This document shows positions 23,952-34,276 of a stretch of 64,000 nt of DNA, piece after piece. Made by a program: the position numbers and the translations under genes. This DNA comes from Coniella vitis. Taxonomy: Eukaryota > Ascomycota > Sordariomycetes > Diaporthales > Schizoparmaceae. Numbering within the stretch: position 1 is the first letter of the stretch; each line of letters begins with the position of its first letter. The notes under the pieces are model-generated. The model was not told the origin of the DNA. It saw only the letters and a list, made by a program, of their open reading frames with translations, and did not search any database. The DNA lies in contig WUJK01000012.1 in NCBI GenBank assembly GCA_011317545.1, positions 881,001-945,000 of the forward strand, read 5' to 3'.

Positions 23952-25839
23952 TTAACTCTTGGCTTCAGCCGGCTCCTCACTGGGCGCGTCGGATGACGAC
24001 TTTGCTGCACCATCTAGTTCGGATGGTTCCTCCTCCAGGGAGCCGTCAAGAGTGGTCGGTGTGAAGGTTACAGAGTCGTCAGGCTCCTGGTCAGGTCGGT
24101 TGGGATCGCGGCCTTTGCCGCTGTTACTCGCCGACACCCCAACAGCACTGCCGCCTTCCTCGATTTGCTTCTTGACTTCTCCGACAATCTTTTCCGCCTC
24201 GCTGATCTTGCCCGTTGTCGAGGCTGGGTCGACCTCCACACCAATATTCTTGTTGTTTTGGCTCTCCACAAGCGCTTCCTTGTCAAAACGGACAATCATG
24301 CAGGACAAATTATCCGTGCTGAAGCGAGCAAGTGCATGATCGACCAAGATCTTGGAGGCGGCGGCAGGATCTTGCACGTTGCGGACCAGATCCACCGCTT
24401 CTTGGTCAGAGCAAACGTCCCATAGCTATCCAAGAAAGAAAAAAAAGTCAGCTAGCATTCTTATTTTCAACTGAAAAAAACTTGAGGATAAAGCAGATTC
24501 TGATACGTACACCATCGCATGCAATGATTATAAATTCATCCATATCCGGCTGGATGACCGTCTCTGTGGTGTACGGGTGTCCAGTGACCAGATCCTTCAT
24601 ATAAGTGTCGCCAAGCGCCCGCGTGACCGCCAACACACCATTAACGCGATTGTTCAGAATCAGGCCGCCAGCATTAGTGATGCGCTTTCCCTCGTTCTCA
24701 TCACTGCCTTTGTGGTCGTAAGAAAGGCGGAGCGCCTTGCCAGAACGACACAGTACGATGCGCGCATCGCCCACATTGGCTGTATACAGCACGCGCTGTC
24801 TCGATGCAGAGCCCTTGAGCTTGGCACGTTCAAGCTCTGTATTTTGCTTCTGGTCAGACTTGGCGTCGATGCTGTCGGATGGATTCTCGGGTATCTTTTC
24901 CGTGGCCTTGGCCAGAGCGGGTGCGATGGACTGTGATCCGGTCTGAGAGGCATTGCTGGGCACGCGATCTTCCCAGCGTAAGACTGCAATAGCAGCCGTG
25001 CAGCCACTATTCTTAAGAGGTAGCTTCTCGAGTTGGGAGTCAACTGTAGTAAAGGTTTGGTCAAGAAGTTCGGGTATGGGAGCATTGGGATTCGTCTTGA
25101 TAATGTCCTCTAGAATGATGTGTAACTTCTTGCCACACCAATCTGCAGCAAATGTTCCAGCATGGCCGTCAAAAATAGCAAAGTAGCCATTGTCCGTTTC
25201 GAGCACATCCTGGGCAGACGGTGCACCACCTTCACCCGAGAGTTTTAGCGACTTGACGCTACCAGCTTCGGAAGGCAAGGAAGGGGCAGGAGTGTGAAGG
25301 AAATTGTAGAGGAAAGCATGCGTATCCTCCATTGTCCGTCGACATTTCTTGTTTCTGTCTTCCCAGACGCCAACGCGGAACGTCGACTTTGGACCAGGCA
25401 GAGACTCTCCAGCAGCATTGTTGTGCTGGCCCTGGGGCACAGCAAGAGACGGGTCGTGCTTGCCCAGCTTTTGAAGGGGAGTTTGCTCAGAGCCCGCACT
25501 CGGATCGCTGTTGGTTCTGCCACCAACTTGGGCAAAGTTGAGCGTGCTTTTGGCACTTGCAATCAGACTGCTGGCCTTGCTACTGACGCCGCTACTCCGC
25601 CTTTTAGCGCCAACAGTACCGGTGCTGGGAGGGCTGCCATTGCCGCTGCGCTTCTCGCCGGTAGAGACTTGGTCTGCAGTCTTGATGGGCGTGGGAGAGG
25701 TGCCGGACGGGGAGCCGGGGCCGTCGGATTTGGCAGAGGCGTTGTCGGGCGAGGGCGACTTGCTGCCGGTCGACTTGGCTGAAGACTCGGGAGACGTGGG
25801 CTCTGCCTTTTGCGCAGAGCTGGATGAGCCGCCGAACAT
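23952..25839 (-). CDS. PP2C-type protein serine/threonine phosphatase
   Basis: Exons complement 25839-24511 and 24425-23952 give 600 aa from MFGGSSSS. Role: metal-dependent phosphatase of the PPM/PP2C family that reverses stress-kinase signalling in the cytoplasm or nucleus. Seen: a Ser/Pro-rich N-terminal 150 residues, then the catalytic domain with RRTMEDTHAF, FAIFDGHAGTFAADW, NSGCTAAIAVLRW, LYTANVGDARIVLCRSGKALRLSYDHK, NRVNGVLAVTRALGD, and IIACDGLWDV assembled exactly across the intron, then NLSCMIVRF. The metal-binding aspartates (ED, DGH, CDG, DN) are all present. An acidic Ser/Glu tail of about 120 residues follows. The closest group is probably Ptc1-like. The frame is open upstream to about 26150 without an ATG, so a longer product from an upstream exon is possible. 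Confidence 0.9.
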
Positions 25840-27303
25840 CTTGCTAAACAGCAGACCTCCTTGGGCGGAGATGCTGCGACGCTTAGATCCTGCCAGGTTG
25901 ACTGAATATTTGAGTGAAAGTGCAGAATCAATGGGAATGTTGTTCAAAGAGGGTCGAGGAGCCGGGAAGCTGGTCGTTGAGGCTGCCGAATGACGTTTGT
26001 GCTCAAAGGCGCGGGCGCCTGTCGTAGGGTTAGCGCGAATGGGTTCCTTGGAGCGCTGAATCTCAAGCCGAGTCGCAGTGGTGGTGGACAGGTAGAAGGG
26101 CGTTGTATGTATGTATGTAAATGGAATTGTCAGATCTCAACTGAAGGGTCTAGTGGAGCTTATGCAGTCGATGATGGGGAGGGTGGGATGCGTGTTGTTG
26201 AAGAGAGGTTGGGGTCTGAGATGTCGTAAGAATGCGAGTACAGCAGGTCGCAGAGGGTCGAGATCCCAAGAGAATCCCCCGCGGTTGCGACGGAAGGTGA
26301 GGCAGGACCCACTGTAGGTAGCTGCTACTGGTGCTAGTCAGCGCTCTAGAGCCTAGTCAATACCAAGGTAGTAAGGCCGCAATCCTCCAAGCCTATGAGG
26401 GCCCCCTGTCGTGTAGTCCAAACTGGGGTTGTGATAGGGCAGATAAATCATATGTCTGCAGCTCTATAATGTACTTTGCAGCAGCATGTCAGTATGGGTA
26501 AGAGGAAAGCGCCGTGCTGATGCAGTGCAGCATCCAAAGAGAATGACAACAATGAGAAGGAGCTTTGAAAGGGCAAGCCTTTTGTTTACATAGGTAGTGG
26601 TGATGCTTCTGCTTTGTTAGCGGCGCTCACGGTGGCGTTTGGTGCGACGTTCTCAACCCACGACGTAGGTGCCGTTTACAGAGTACGAGAGCCATTACGT
26701 AATTGACAGGCACGGGGCGCAAAGCCAAAGGAGCAGAGTCACCCTGCCACTTGTTGGCCTGAGGGAAGAGAAAACACAGTGACAAGGTTGTCGCCTGTGT
26801 TTTCCTCTCTTCGACGTGGGGTCCTGCGACAGGCCCGCCACGAAATGATGTAATGCTCTTTTCCGCGTTTGGGGCCTGGCATGCAGGCGTCGCTTGAGGA
26901 GCAATGACAGCATCAAAACAGAAATTCTAGGTTAGCAGATATTCAGGCACGGTTCAATGTTTGGCAAACCAACGCAGAAGTACCTAGGTATTCCTCCAAA
27001 TATGTGCTGTCATCTACTCGCACTGCTATGTGATTGAGCGTTGCCTACACTGTTTGATTGTCGCAAGTTGCAGATGTCCTGGCTTCAGTCACAGGCTTTA
27101 AACGTCGCATTCAAACTTCACTCGAAATATGAAATATTTCTGCCGAAGCCGGTGAATGCTAGATAGTAACGGGTGATATCCACCAACAAGCAATTCTGTC
27201 ACGATCGCGAAAATATCTTAAAGAACCAGAACTCCATAACGCATGAATAAGACCTCTCGGGAAGCAGCCACACCCGTTGATTGCGAAAGACATGGCAACG
27301 CTC
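25840..27303. other. Intergenic region upstream of the PP2C gene
   Basis: About 1.46 kb. The part next to the phosphatase is leader or an unrecognised 5' exon, because the frame stays open to about 26150. It includes an ATGT microsatellite (26104-26118), a TACCTAGGTA palindrome (26981-26990) and several stop-rich stretches. No other gene was seen. Confidence 0.5.
26104..26118. repeat. ATGT tetranucleotide microsatellite
   Basis: Three to four copies of TATG/ATGT occur in the upstream region of the PP2C gene, in the leader or promoter. Simple sequence with no inferred function. Confidence 0.7.
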
Positions 27304-28228
27304 TCATCTTCTCAGGCTGTCCAGCCGCGCCTGAAGATCGTCATCACCAGGGTCGCCGCCACCGCTGCCGACAGCTTGGGCGACACGGCTCTCTGCCACA
27401 GTATTTGTTTGCAGGCCTGCTGGCGTTTCTCCGAGCTAATCGACAAGCCAAAAGTCAGTATCATGTCCTCAACTGGGTCCCTCGTAGCTTCGCTTACCGA
27501 CTGGCTTAAGTCGACGCCAATTTCCTCCAGAACCTGCTCCACCACTTCATCTCCTTCCTCCTCCACGCCGACGTCCATTGCGTCGTCCATCACGTCGTCC
27601 ATCATTTCCTGCCGTTGGTCCATGATATCGTTTTCCCTCTCAAACTCCATGGCTATCCGTTGTAGTTGCGGGAGGTTCATGCTCTTGTTCATACTGCCAA
27701 GGGCAACCGTAGCACCTTTCATTGCCTGCATCATCTGCTCGTTGGTTCGGTAGGTCTATGTTCAGAAAGGCTGCATGTCAGTGTCGCGTCAACAACCTAG
27801 TAGAATCACATTGACGGACCTGAAGACGCAGAGAAATCTTCTGCAGCTGGCTGCGCATGCCATAGAACTTTTCGATATACCTGCCGCAGCTTAGCAACAA
27901 CGCGGATAAGCAATAGTAGATATGCTCTGGGCAGCGGTACCTTCTCGTCCGCACAAGATCCTTTGCCTGGATCTTAGCGGCGCCAATCTGGTTCTTTTGT
28001 GCGCTCTGCTTGATTTGTGTGACGAGTGTCTTTTCTTGCTTCTCCAGCTTCACCCGGACTTGGTCGAGTTCGCGTATTGCCTTGTCGAGCATACGCTGGT
28101 TCTTACGCAGACGCTCAGCGGGCGTCATGCGCTTTCCAAAAGCCCATTCCAGAATCTAATTATCCCAAGCTGCGGTTAGGTTATGTCTTGCTCGAAGCTC
28201 GTGGGTTCCGATAGCTGCTCACATTCAT
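27304..28228 (-). CDS. vps2: ESCRT-III subunit Vps2 (Did4/CHMP2 family)
   Basis: Five exons: complement 28228-28223, 28155-27941, 27880-27820, 27755-27498 and 27390-27304, 208 aa. Role from family knowledge: core ESCRT-III subunit that assembles on endosomal membranes to bud vesicles into multivesicular bodies and recruits the Vps4 ATPase. Seen: MNILEWAFGKRMTPAERLRKNQRMLDK, the canonical Vps2 N-terminus; the basic helical core with QIGAAKIQAKDLVRTRRYIEKFYGMRSQLQ; an acidic Met-rich helix with QEMMDDVMDDAMD; and at the C-terminus DDDLQARLDSLRR, a MIM1 motif for Vps4 MIT binding. The first exon codes only Met-Asn. The last exon starts after GCAGAG at 27390; using the nearer GCAG would destroy the MIM1, so this choice is firm. 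Divergent neighbour is Fzo1 with about 610 bp between. Confidence 0.93.
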
Positions 28229-28837
28229 TGTGTTCCTTTGATGGGAATTGTCGTCCCACTGATAAGATTTCGATTCTGTGCTGCGAATTCGTCGCAGCTG
28301 GGGCTTTGTGACGTCGGTGCAGCAAGTTATGGTGTTACCGGCACTACCACGGGTGAGAAGAGCGTTGGGAGGAGATTTGGTTGCCTTCGACTTCTCGGAT
28401 GACTGGTGCTGTGCGGCTTGAAAAGCAAATAGTTGCCAAGCGCGCGCAAGTGTCGCTTGGCTTGGCTTCAGCCTGATTCGAATCGAGGTGTTCCAGGCGT
28501 GCCCCAGCCCAAGCAGTGCCAAGCCACTGGCACTACGCAGGTACCTCGGTCTGTACTACGTAACATGCGGTAGGGCCTATCCGTTAGGTAAGCGACCCGC
28601 CAATGGCCGTCTTGAGTAACCCCTGTATTGAAACTCACAGGGCATCGCCGTCGCGCGCATTAGCATGAAAGCCGCGAAATGGGTCTTGTGTCCGGGGGGC
28701 AGCTCCATATTCCGCCCAAAAAATAGAGTCACCAGTTTTCGCCATCCCTCTTCCTCAAAACTCATTTCTCCCTTCCGCTCTCTCACCCTCTTCCTGCCCG
28801 CCATCTTTCCCTTTCAGATGGACGTGCGTAATGCAAA
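28229..28837. other. Divergent promoter region of Vps2 and Fzo1 genes
   Basis: About 609 bp between divergent starts. It ends in a pyrimidine-rich leader (CTCTTCCTC.. about 28740-28820) in front of the Fzo1 ATG. No other feature was seen. Confidence 0.5.
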
Positions 28838-31658
28838 ATGAGTCAAGACTATTTCAGCGACAAGGGCAAGTCGCCTGCGCGGCCAGGCGACGATGAAGCG
28901 TCCTCATCTTCACCCTCTAATGACGTCGCGGACTTCAGCGGCCCCGGTGGCGCCTCGCTCGCTCCCGCTTTCGCAACTGTCGGCTCGGGCTCAACATCGA
29001 AATATGCAGAGCATCTCCAGCAGATGCTTGAACGCGACTCTGGATATGGTGGCTCTGTAGCAAGCGGCTCGGTGGGCAACGCGCTACTGCCAGGCTCGCC
29101 GGCGTGGGAGCAGGCGACGCACGCCGACACGCCGAGCCTTCCGAATGGTTCCGATCGACGACAACAGCAGACCAGCGCCGTGCACCAGCTGTGGTACAAC
29201 CAGCAACGCGGCGTTCTCAACCGCGCCATCACCAAGGTTGTGGACATGCTTACTGAACTACAAGACGAGAATGCCAAATGGCCAGCCCACTACCCCTCCG
29301 TCCAGCGAACCGAAGCCGATACCGTTGCCTCATCTCCCACACGACCCGACTTCCGACATACCTTTACCAACCTCGACGATTTTGCTGCTTCTTCAACAAG
29401 ATCTCCTCCACCGCCTATTAGGCGTGCGATGACATCCCTTCAGGACAACAGCAGTGCTGAATCAAGCAGGGCGGGCGAAAAAAGACTGGCAGCAGAGCCA
29501 CGGCTCGTTACACCTCAGATTGCACAAGAATTCTCCGTACTGAAGCTGGATCTCAAATTGGGCGCTCTGCACCAGACACAGCTTGTTCACTGTCTTGAGA
29601 AGGGATCCATTGCCTCTCTCCTCGATGGCAAGATCAGCTCCAGCATTACACATCTTCTCAAGTTGCGAGAGCGCATAGAAGACACGGCCAGCAAGGTGCT
29701 GATCACAGGAGACCTGAATGCAGGAAAATCCACCTTCTGCAATGCCTTGCTTAGGAGGAAGGTCCTGCCCGAGGATCAGCAGCCCTGCACCAGCATCTTT
29801 TGCGAAGTTCTGGACTACAAGGAGAACAGCAACATTGAAGAGGTACACGCCGTCCACAAGGATGCCATTTACGATCGTAACGACGAGTCTACATATGACG
29901 TCTATACCTTGGCACAGTTGGAGGATATTGTTATCGACAATGACGCCTATTTAATGTGCAAAGTCTATGTCAAGGAAGTCCGTTCCCTCGACGAATCGCT
30001 TCTCAACAATGGTGTGGTTGATATAGCACTCATCGATGCGCCCGGTCTCAACTCAGACACGACCAAAACGACAGCTGTCTTTGCCAGACAAGAAGAGATT
30101 GACGTTGTTGTCTTTGTCGTATCGGCTGCCAACCACTTTACACAGTCAGCCAAGGAATTTTTGTGGGCAGCAGCTGCAGAGAAGGCTTATCTCTTCATTG
30201 TTGTGAATGGATTCGATATGATTAGAGACCAACGACGATGCCAGAAGATGATTCTTGATCAGGTTGCTGGCATAAGTCCAAGGACGCACAAAGAATCAGC
30301 CGAACTCGTCCATTTCGTCTCCAGCAACGCAATACCGACCAAGGCCCCCCCGGGCGGACCAGGTGGTGATGGAAGCGGCAGCTCAAGTGGCGGTGGTGAT
30401 GATGATCCGAGCGACCCCAAGGGTAAAGGAAAGGATGTCGAGAAAATTCGGGACTTCCAGAACCTTGAGCAGTCATTGCGAAGGTTTGTGCTCGAGAAGC
30501 GCGCACGGTCAAAGCTTGCCCCAGCCAAGCATTACTTGTTGAACATTCTGGGCGATGTCAACTCTCTGGCAAGCGTGAATGCAGAGGTTGCCCAGGCAGA
30601 GGTGGACCGAGTAGGCAAGGAATTACGAGAAATCGAGCCCCAGCTAGAAGCCAGCAAGAAGGCGCAAAGCAAGATTACGGACGACGTCAACCAGACGATT
30701 GACGAGACTTGCGATGACGTTTATCAGCACACTCGCTCTAACCTCAACGAGGCCATTGCGCATGCTGACGAGCACATCGACGTCCCATACCCTGGCATCT
30801 TCCAGGCCTTTGATTACGCCGAAGACCTCAAAGCGGCCATGTTGCAAGGAATCCAGGCGAGTGTCAGTGATTGTGAAGAGTATGCCCGGCAGAAGGCTGT
30901 CGGTGGCGTTAACGCCATCAAGCAGCTCGGCATCCTGCACCTGGGCAGTGAGTATACCGGGTTGAACTTCCATCCAGATGTCATGTTCCGGCGTAAACGT
31001 GACGCTCTAGCCAAGCAGATTGAGATACCCACTGAGCTACTTGACTTTGTCGACTGGTCCACCCTGCTACAGCGGCAAGAGAAGGTGGCAGGAACGGGGA
31101 TGGCTCTCACAGTAGCCACGACTGTTGGCATGCAAGTTGTTGGTGGTTACAGCTGGATGGATCATGCCTTCAGCGCTGCTCGCATTGTTGGGAACGACAA
31201 CCTCCGCCGGATGATCGTTCCTGGCCTGGTTCTAGCAGGTGTGTATTCTGTTCCAAGTTCTCAACCGCCTTCATGAAAGGTCTAAACTAACAATGTGAAT
31301 CTCTACAGCCGTCGCAGCAGCCGCCTACGTCCTCAACCAAATCCCCCACTCCCTACCCCACCGCCTCTCGCACAAGATTTCTACCCAGCTTACCGCAATG
31401 GAGTATGCCCATAACAACGCCACGCGCATATCCGGCTCCGTACGCAAAGTCCTGCATACCCCCAAGGATCACGTTGTTTTCAACCTCAACCGCTCCGTCG
31501 AGCAGCTCGGCCAACGCCGTGAGGAGACGCTCAAGATCAAGAAGGAGAGCCACGACGCGTTACGCTACTTTACCAACTTGGCCCGCAACAGCGCGGATCA
31601 AAAAGCACAGGTTGAGGGTGTCGATCTCGAGGCTGTTCCGGGAGGCGCGGGTATATAA
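28838..31658 (+). CDS. fzo1: Mitofusin, mitochondrial outer-membrane fusion GTPase Fzo1
   Basis: Exons 28838-31238 and 31309-31658 give 916 aa. Role: dynamin-superfamily GTPase of the mitochondrial outer membrane that tethers and fuses mitochondria. Seen: a disordered N-terminal region of about 200 residues; a helical bundle part; the G domain from residue about 285 with ITGDLNAGKSTFCNALLRR (P-loop), IDAPGLNSD (DxxG) and VVNGFD (G4-type); a Gly/Ser-rich acidic loop with GKGKDVEK; coiled-coil heptads with AEVAQAEVDRVGKELREIEPQLEASKK; two adjacent hydrophobic segments near the C-terminus (around GTGMALTVATTVGMQVVGGYSW and MIVPGLVLAGVAAAAYVLNQ, the second split by the intron); and a final coiled coil with VVFNLNRSVEQLGQRREETLKIKKES. 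This matches fungal Fzo1 layout and length. The intron has a perfect CTAAC branch site near 31286. Confidence 0.95.
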
Positions 31659-32628
31659 AGGAAAATGGATGACAAGCCCTTGTCTCTTAATTCGACAAGA
31701 GTGTGAAAATTGATGACGTGACGTGTGGTTCGGATAATTCAAAAGGTCGTATTGCAGGATGTGGTTGCAGCGGTTTCCAAAGGTCACACAATGAGCAGCG
31801 TGGTGGCAGAGTGAGTGCGTGAGGCTTAGGAAGGAGAAGAGTGAAAACAAATCAGGTTCAATACCCCTCCTACTCGGTCTAATGGACTCTAGGTAGAGTT
31901 TTTCGGTTTATTTTTAACGTTATATCTTGTTTTGCGGCAGACATTTATTTGGCGTTCATAAGGGCAGGGAGGGAAAATCACGATTCCTTTGAATGTCTTC
32001 CGACTTATGGCAGGAAGTGGTGTATTATTTTGACATATATGTAGAAGGTATCAGATTTCTCATCAAACCGAATGTTGTTCCGAGGTTACTGACGACGAAC
32101 AATGTTGGCTGTTTAACTATGTATGAGCCAAAACAGTGGGATTCAGCTGGAACCGTCTTCTCAAAAGCTCACCAACGCGGAATAATCGTATAACAAGTTA
32201 CTAAGAATCACCCGCAGGACACAAAGAAATACTTATGCAGAAACGAGAAGCGCCAGAGCATTTCGAGTCAGAAGAGCATAACTCCGATTCCATTGACCGT
32301 GCCTTGGCCTGTTGATTGTAGCCAAGGTCTTATGCAAGTATACAGGAGAACCCTTTCTGTTCTCAAAAAAAGAGTTGTGGTGAACAAGAGATGGGAGGAG
32401 TTTCTTTCCTCTTTTCACCCACTTCGAGGCCACCAACTTTGGATGCGACCAGGTGCATGATATCACATGATCTTTGTAAATTGTTCATACACAGGCCCCA
32501 TGTCATCTGCTCGGCCAGTTTCTTCGTTCCTAAACGTTCCTCCTATTCCAAGACTTCTCTTGTCAACAAGCCAGTTCTTTGGCCCGCCCTACAAGAGAGT
32601 CAATTTCTTGACCGAGGAAAAAACACGC
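31659..32628. other. Convergent intergenic region between Fzo1 and Tom22 genes
   Basis: About 970 bp with two 3' ends. It is AT-rich around 31900-32100. Short frames such as 31993-32193 have no recognisable content. No RNA gene was seen. Confidence 0.5.
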
Positions 32629-33343
32629 TCACAGCGCCGGTCTGGCTTGCACACCACCCTCCTTGCCAAGCGCCTCGCCCACGAAGTCAGCGGTGTTACC
32701 CTCTGGGCCACCAGCAGTAAGCAGATCCTGGCCCTGCTCACGCTGGCGCATCTCCTGCTCCATAACAATCATTTGCTGCTCCTCAGCCCAGCACAGGGCA
32801 AAGGGGACACCGAGCAGCAGCGCCGAAACGGAAATGGACCACATGGAGCGGCCGGCAAAGAAGACGACGCCCGTCACGATGCGGCGCGCCGTCGAGTACT
32901 TTCCGTAGAACCAGGAGCGGGTTGTCGGTGGGATAATGTCCTTGAGCGCCGACAGGCGGTCTGCAAAGGTCTCGGAAGAGGGGTCAAAGTCGGAGTCGTT
33001 GGAGATTTCCGAGTCTGTGGGGAGATGAGAAGCGTCAGTTGGAAGATGTGCTTTAACGACGGGATAGTCTCTTGGTCTTTGTTGCGCGTTTGCGTATCTT
33101 GCTGATGTGGTCCATGGGGAGAAAGGCCCGGGACGACGCATTGCGATGCAAGGTGGTTCACTTGACCTCGGCCTTGTTGAAAGTTTTGCAATGGCGTCAC
33201 TTGGGAGCGCACAGGGACGCAGGCAACCACAAAGACGACTGAAATGGTGGCTTACCGGTGTCGGTGTAGTCACCGTCATCCTCTTCTGGGCCGGGCTGGG
33301 GCTTCAAGAACTCCTCATCCTCAACTTCGACGAGCTGGACCAT
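32629..33343 (-). CDS. tom22: Mitochondrial import receptor subunit Tom22
   Basis: Exons complement 33343-33256 and 33014-32629 join in phase to 157 aa. Role: central receptor of the TOM translocase in the mitochondrial outer membrane; it takes presequence proteins from Tom20 and passes them to Tom40. Seen: an acidic cytosolic N-terminus (MVQLVEVEDEEFLKPQPG, then DSEISNDSDFD); a helical part with ETFADRLSALKDIIPPTTR; a single membrane segment around VFFAGRSMWSISVSALLLGV with the flanking basic STARRIV; and an intermembrane tail with CWAEEQQMIVMEQEMRQ and a Gly-rich end. Family blocks are all in place. The intron is 241 nt, long for this window. The + strand frames here are shadows. Confidence 0.93.
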
Positions 33344-34276
33344 CTTGGCGGTTTTCTGTAGCTGGGCTGGGGCACGCGCAGGTTGCTTGGATGCTGCAGC
33401 CTTTCAAGGCGATACGTACGACACTGTTGCAGACGAAAGGTCGAAAGGACAGCGCAAGGGAGCGCGAGGCGGATGTCGTCGCAACTGGAAGATGATGGAC
33501 GGGGCAGTCTGCGATGCGGAGCTGATTATCCAAGTCGAGAGTGGCGGCTGGTGGGAAAGGCTCGTTTTGAGTTGACGTAGGTGGAACACACTGCAGCCCG
33601 TTCTTTGCTCTGCTGCAAAGCCGTCAAATTCTTGAGCAGGGGGTCTGTCATTCAGGCCCGTGCACGTGTCAGTGGGTGCTACGTGAGCTGAGGGTGTTAA
33701 ATGATTGGCGAAGCTGAAGGGTGGCCCGTGCAGGCTGTCTGTTGTGGCTATTGAGGGCAAGGCTGATATTCGACTTGGGATGGCATCCAATTTTGCAGCT
33801 GGTTGGAATATCCAACTGCTCTAACCGGAAGCCACTGTGAGTTGACAACGTTACTTCCATATATCTGCAGGCAATTCGAACTCGTCAAAAAGTCTCATCA
33901 TTTAACTGACTGGTACTGCTGGTGGTCTCAGTGGCCTTCTTAGAAGTAGCTATGGGGTTGAACAAGACGTAACAACCACCCAGACCAGCTATTTGCTAGT
34001 ATAGCCACTTGTGCATGCTGAAGAAACTCACAAGCCAAACACCGTCGTGCAAAAACGATTCCATTGGAAGACGAGTTAGCAATAAGAAATATATATTTGT
34101 ATTACTATAGCTTGTATCATTCAGCTGTCTACAAAAGAAACCCGACCCAGGAGTCAAGCCCCGATTCCGCCAATCTCAATACTCATCAAGGGCAAGTGCC
34201 ATCGATATTGTAGACTTCCAGTAGCGTCAGTATACTGCTGGCCTGAGCTCCGTGTTGATCAAGAGTGCAAGAGCGC
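33344..34276. other. Intergenic region between Tom22 and the repeat-protein gene
   Basis: About 933 bp; left edge of the gene-poor island. It holds the Tom22 promoter (both genes are on the minus strand) and the 3' end of the repeat-protein gene. AT-rich from 34080 to 34120. No supported gene. Confidence 0.5.
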
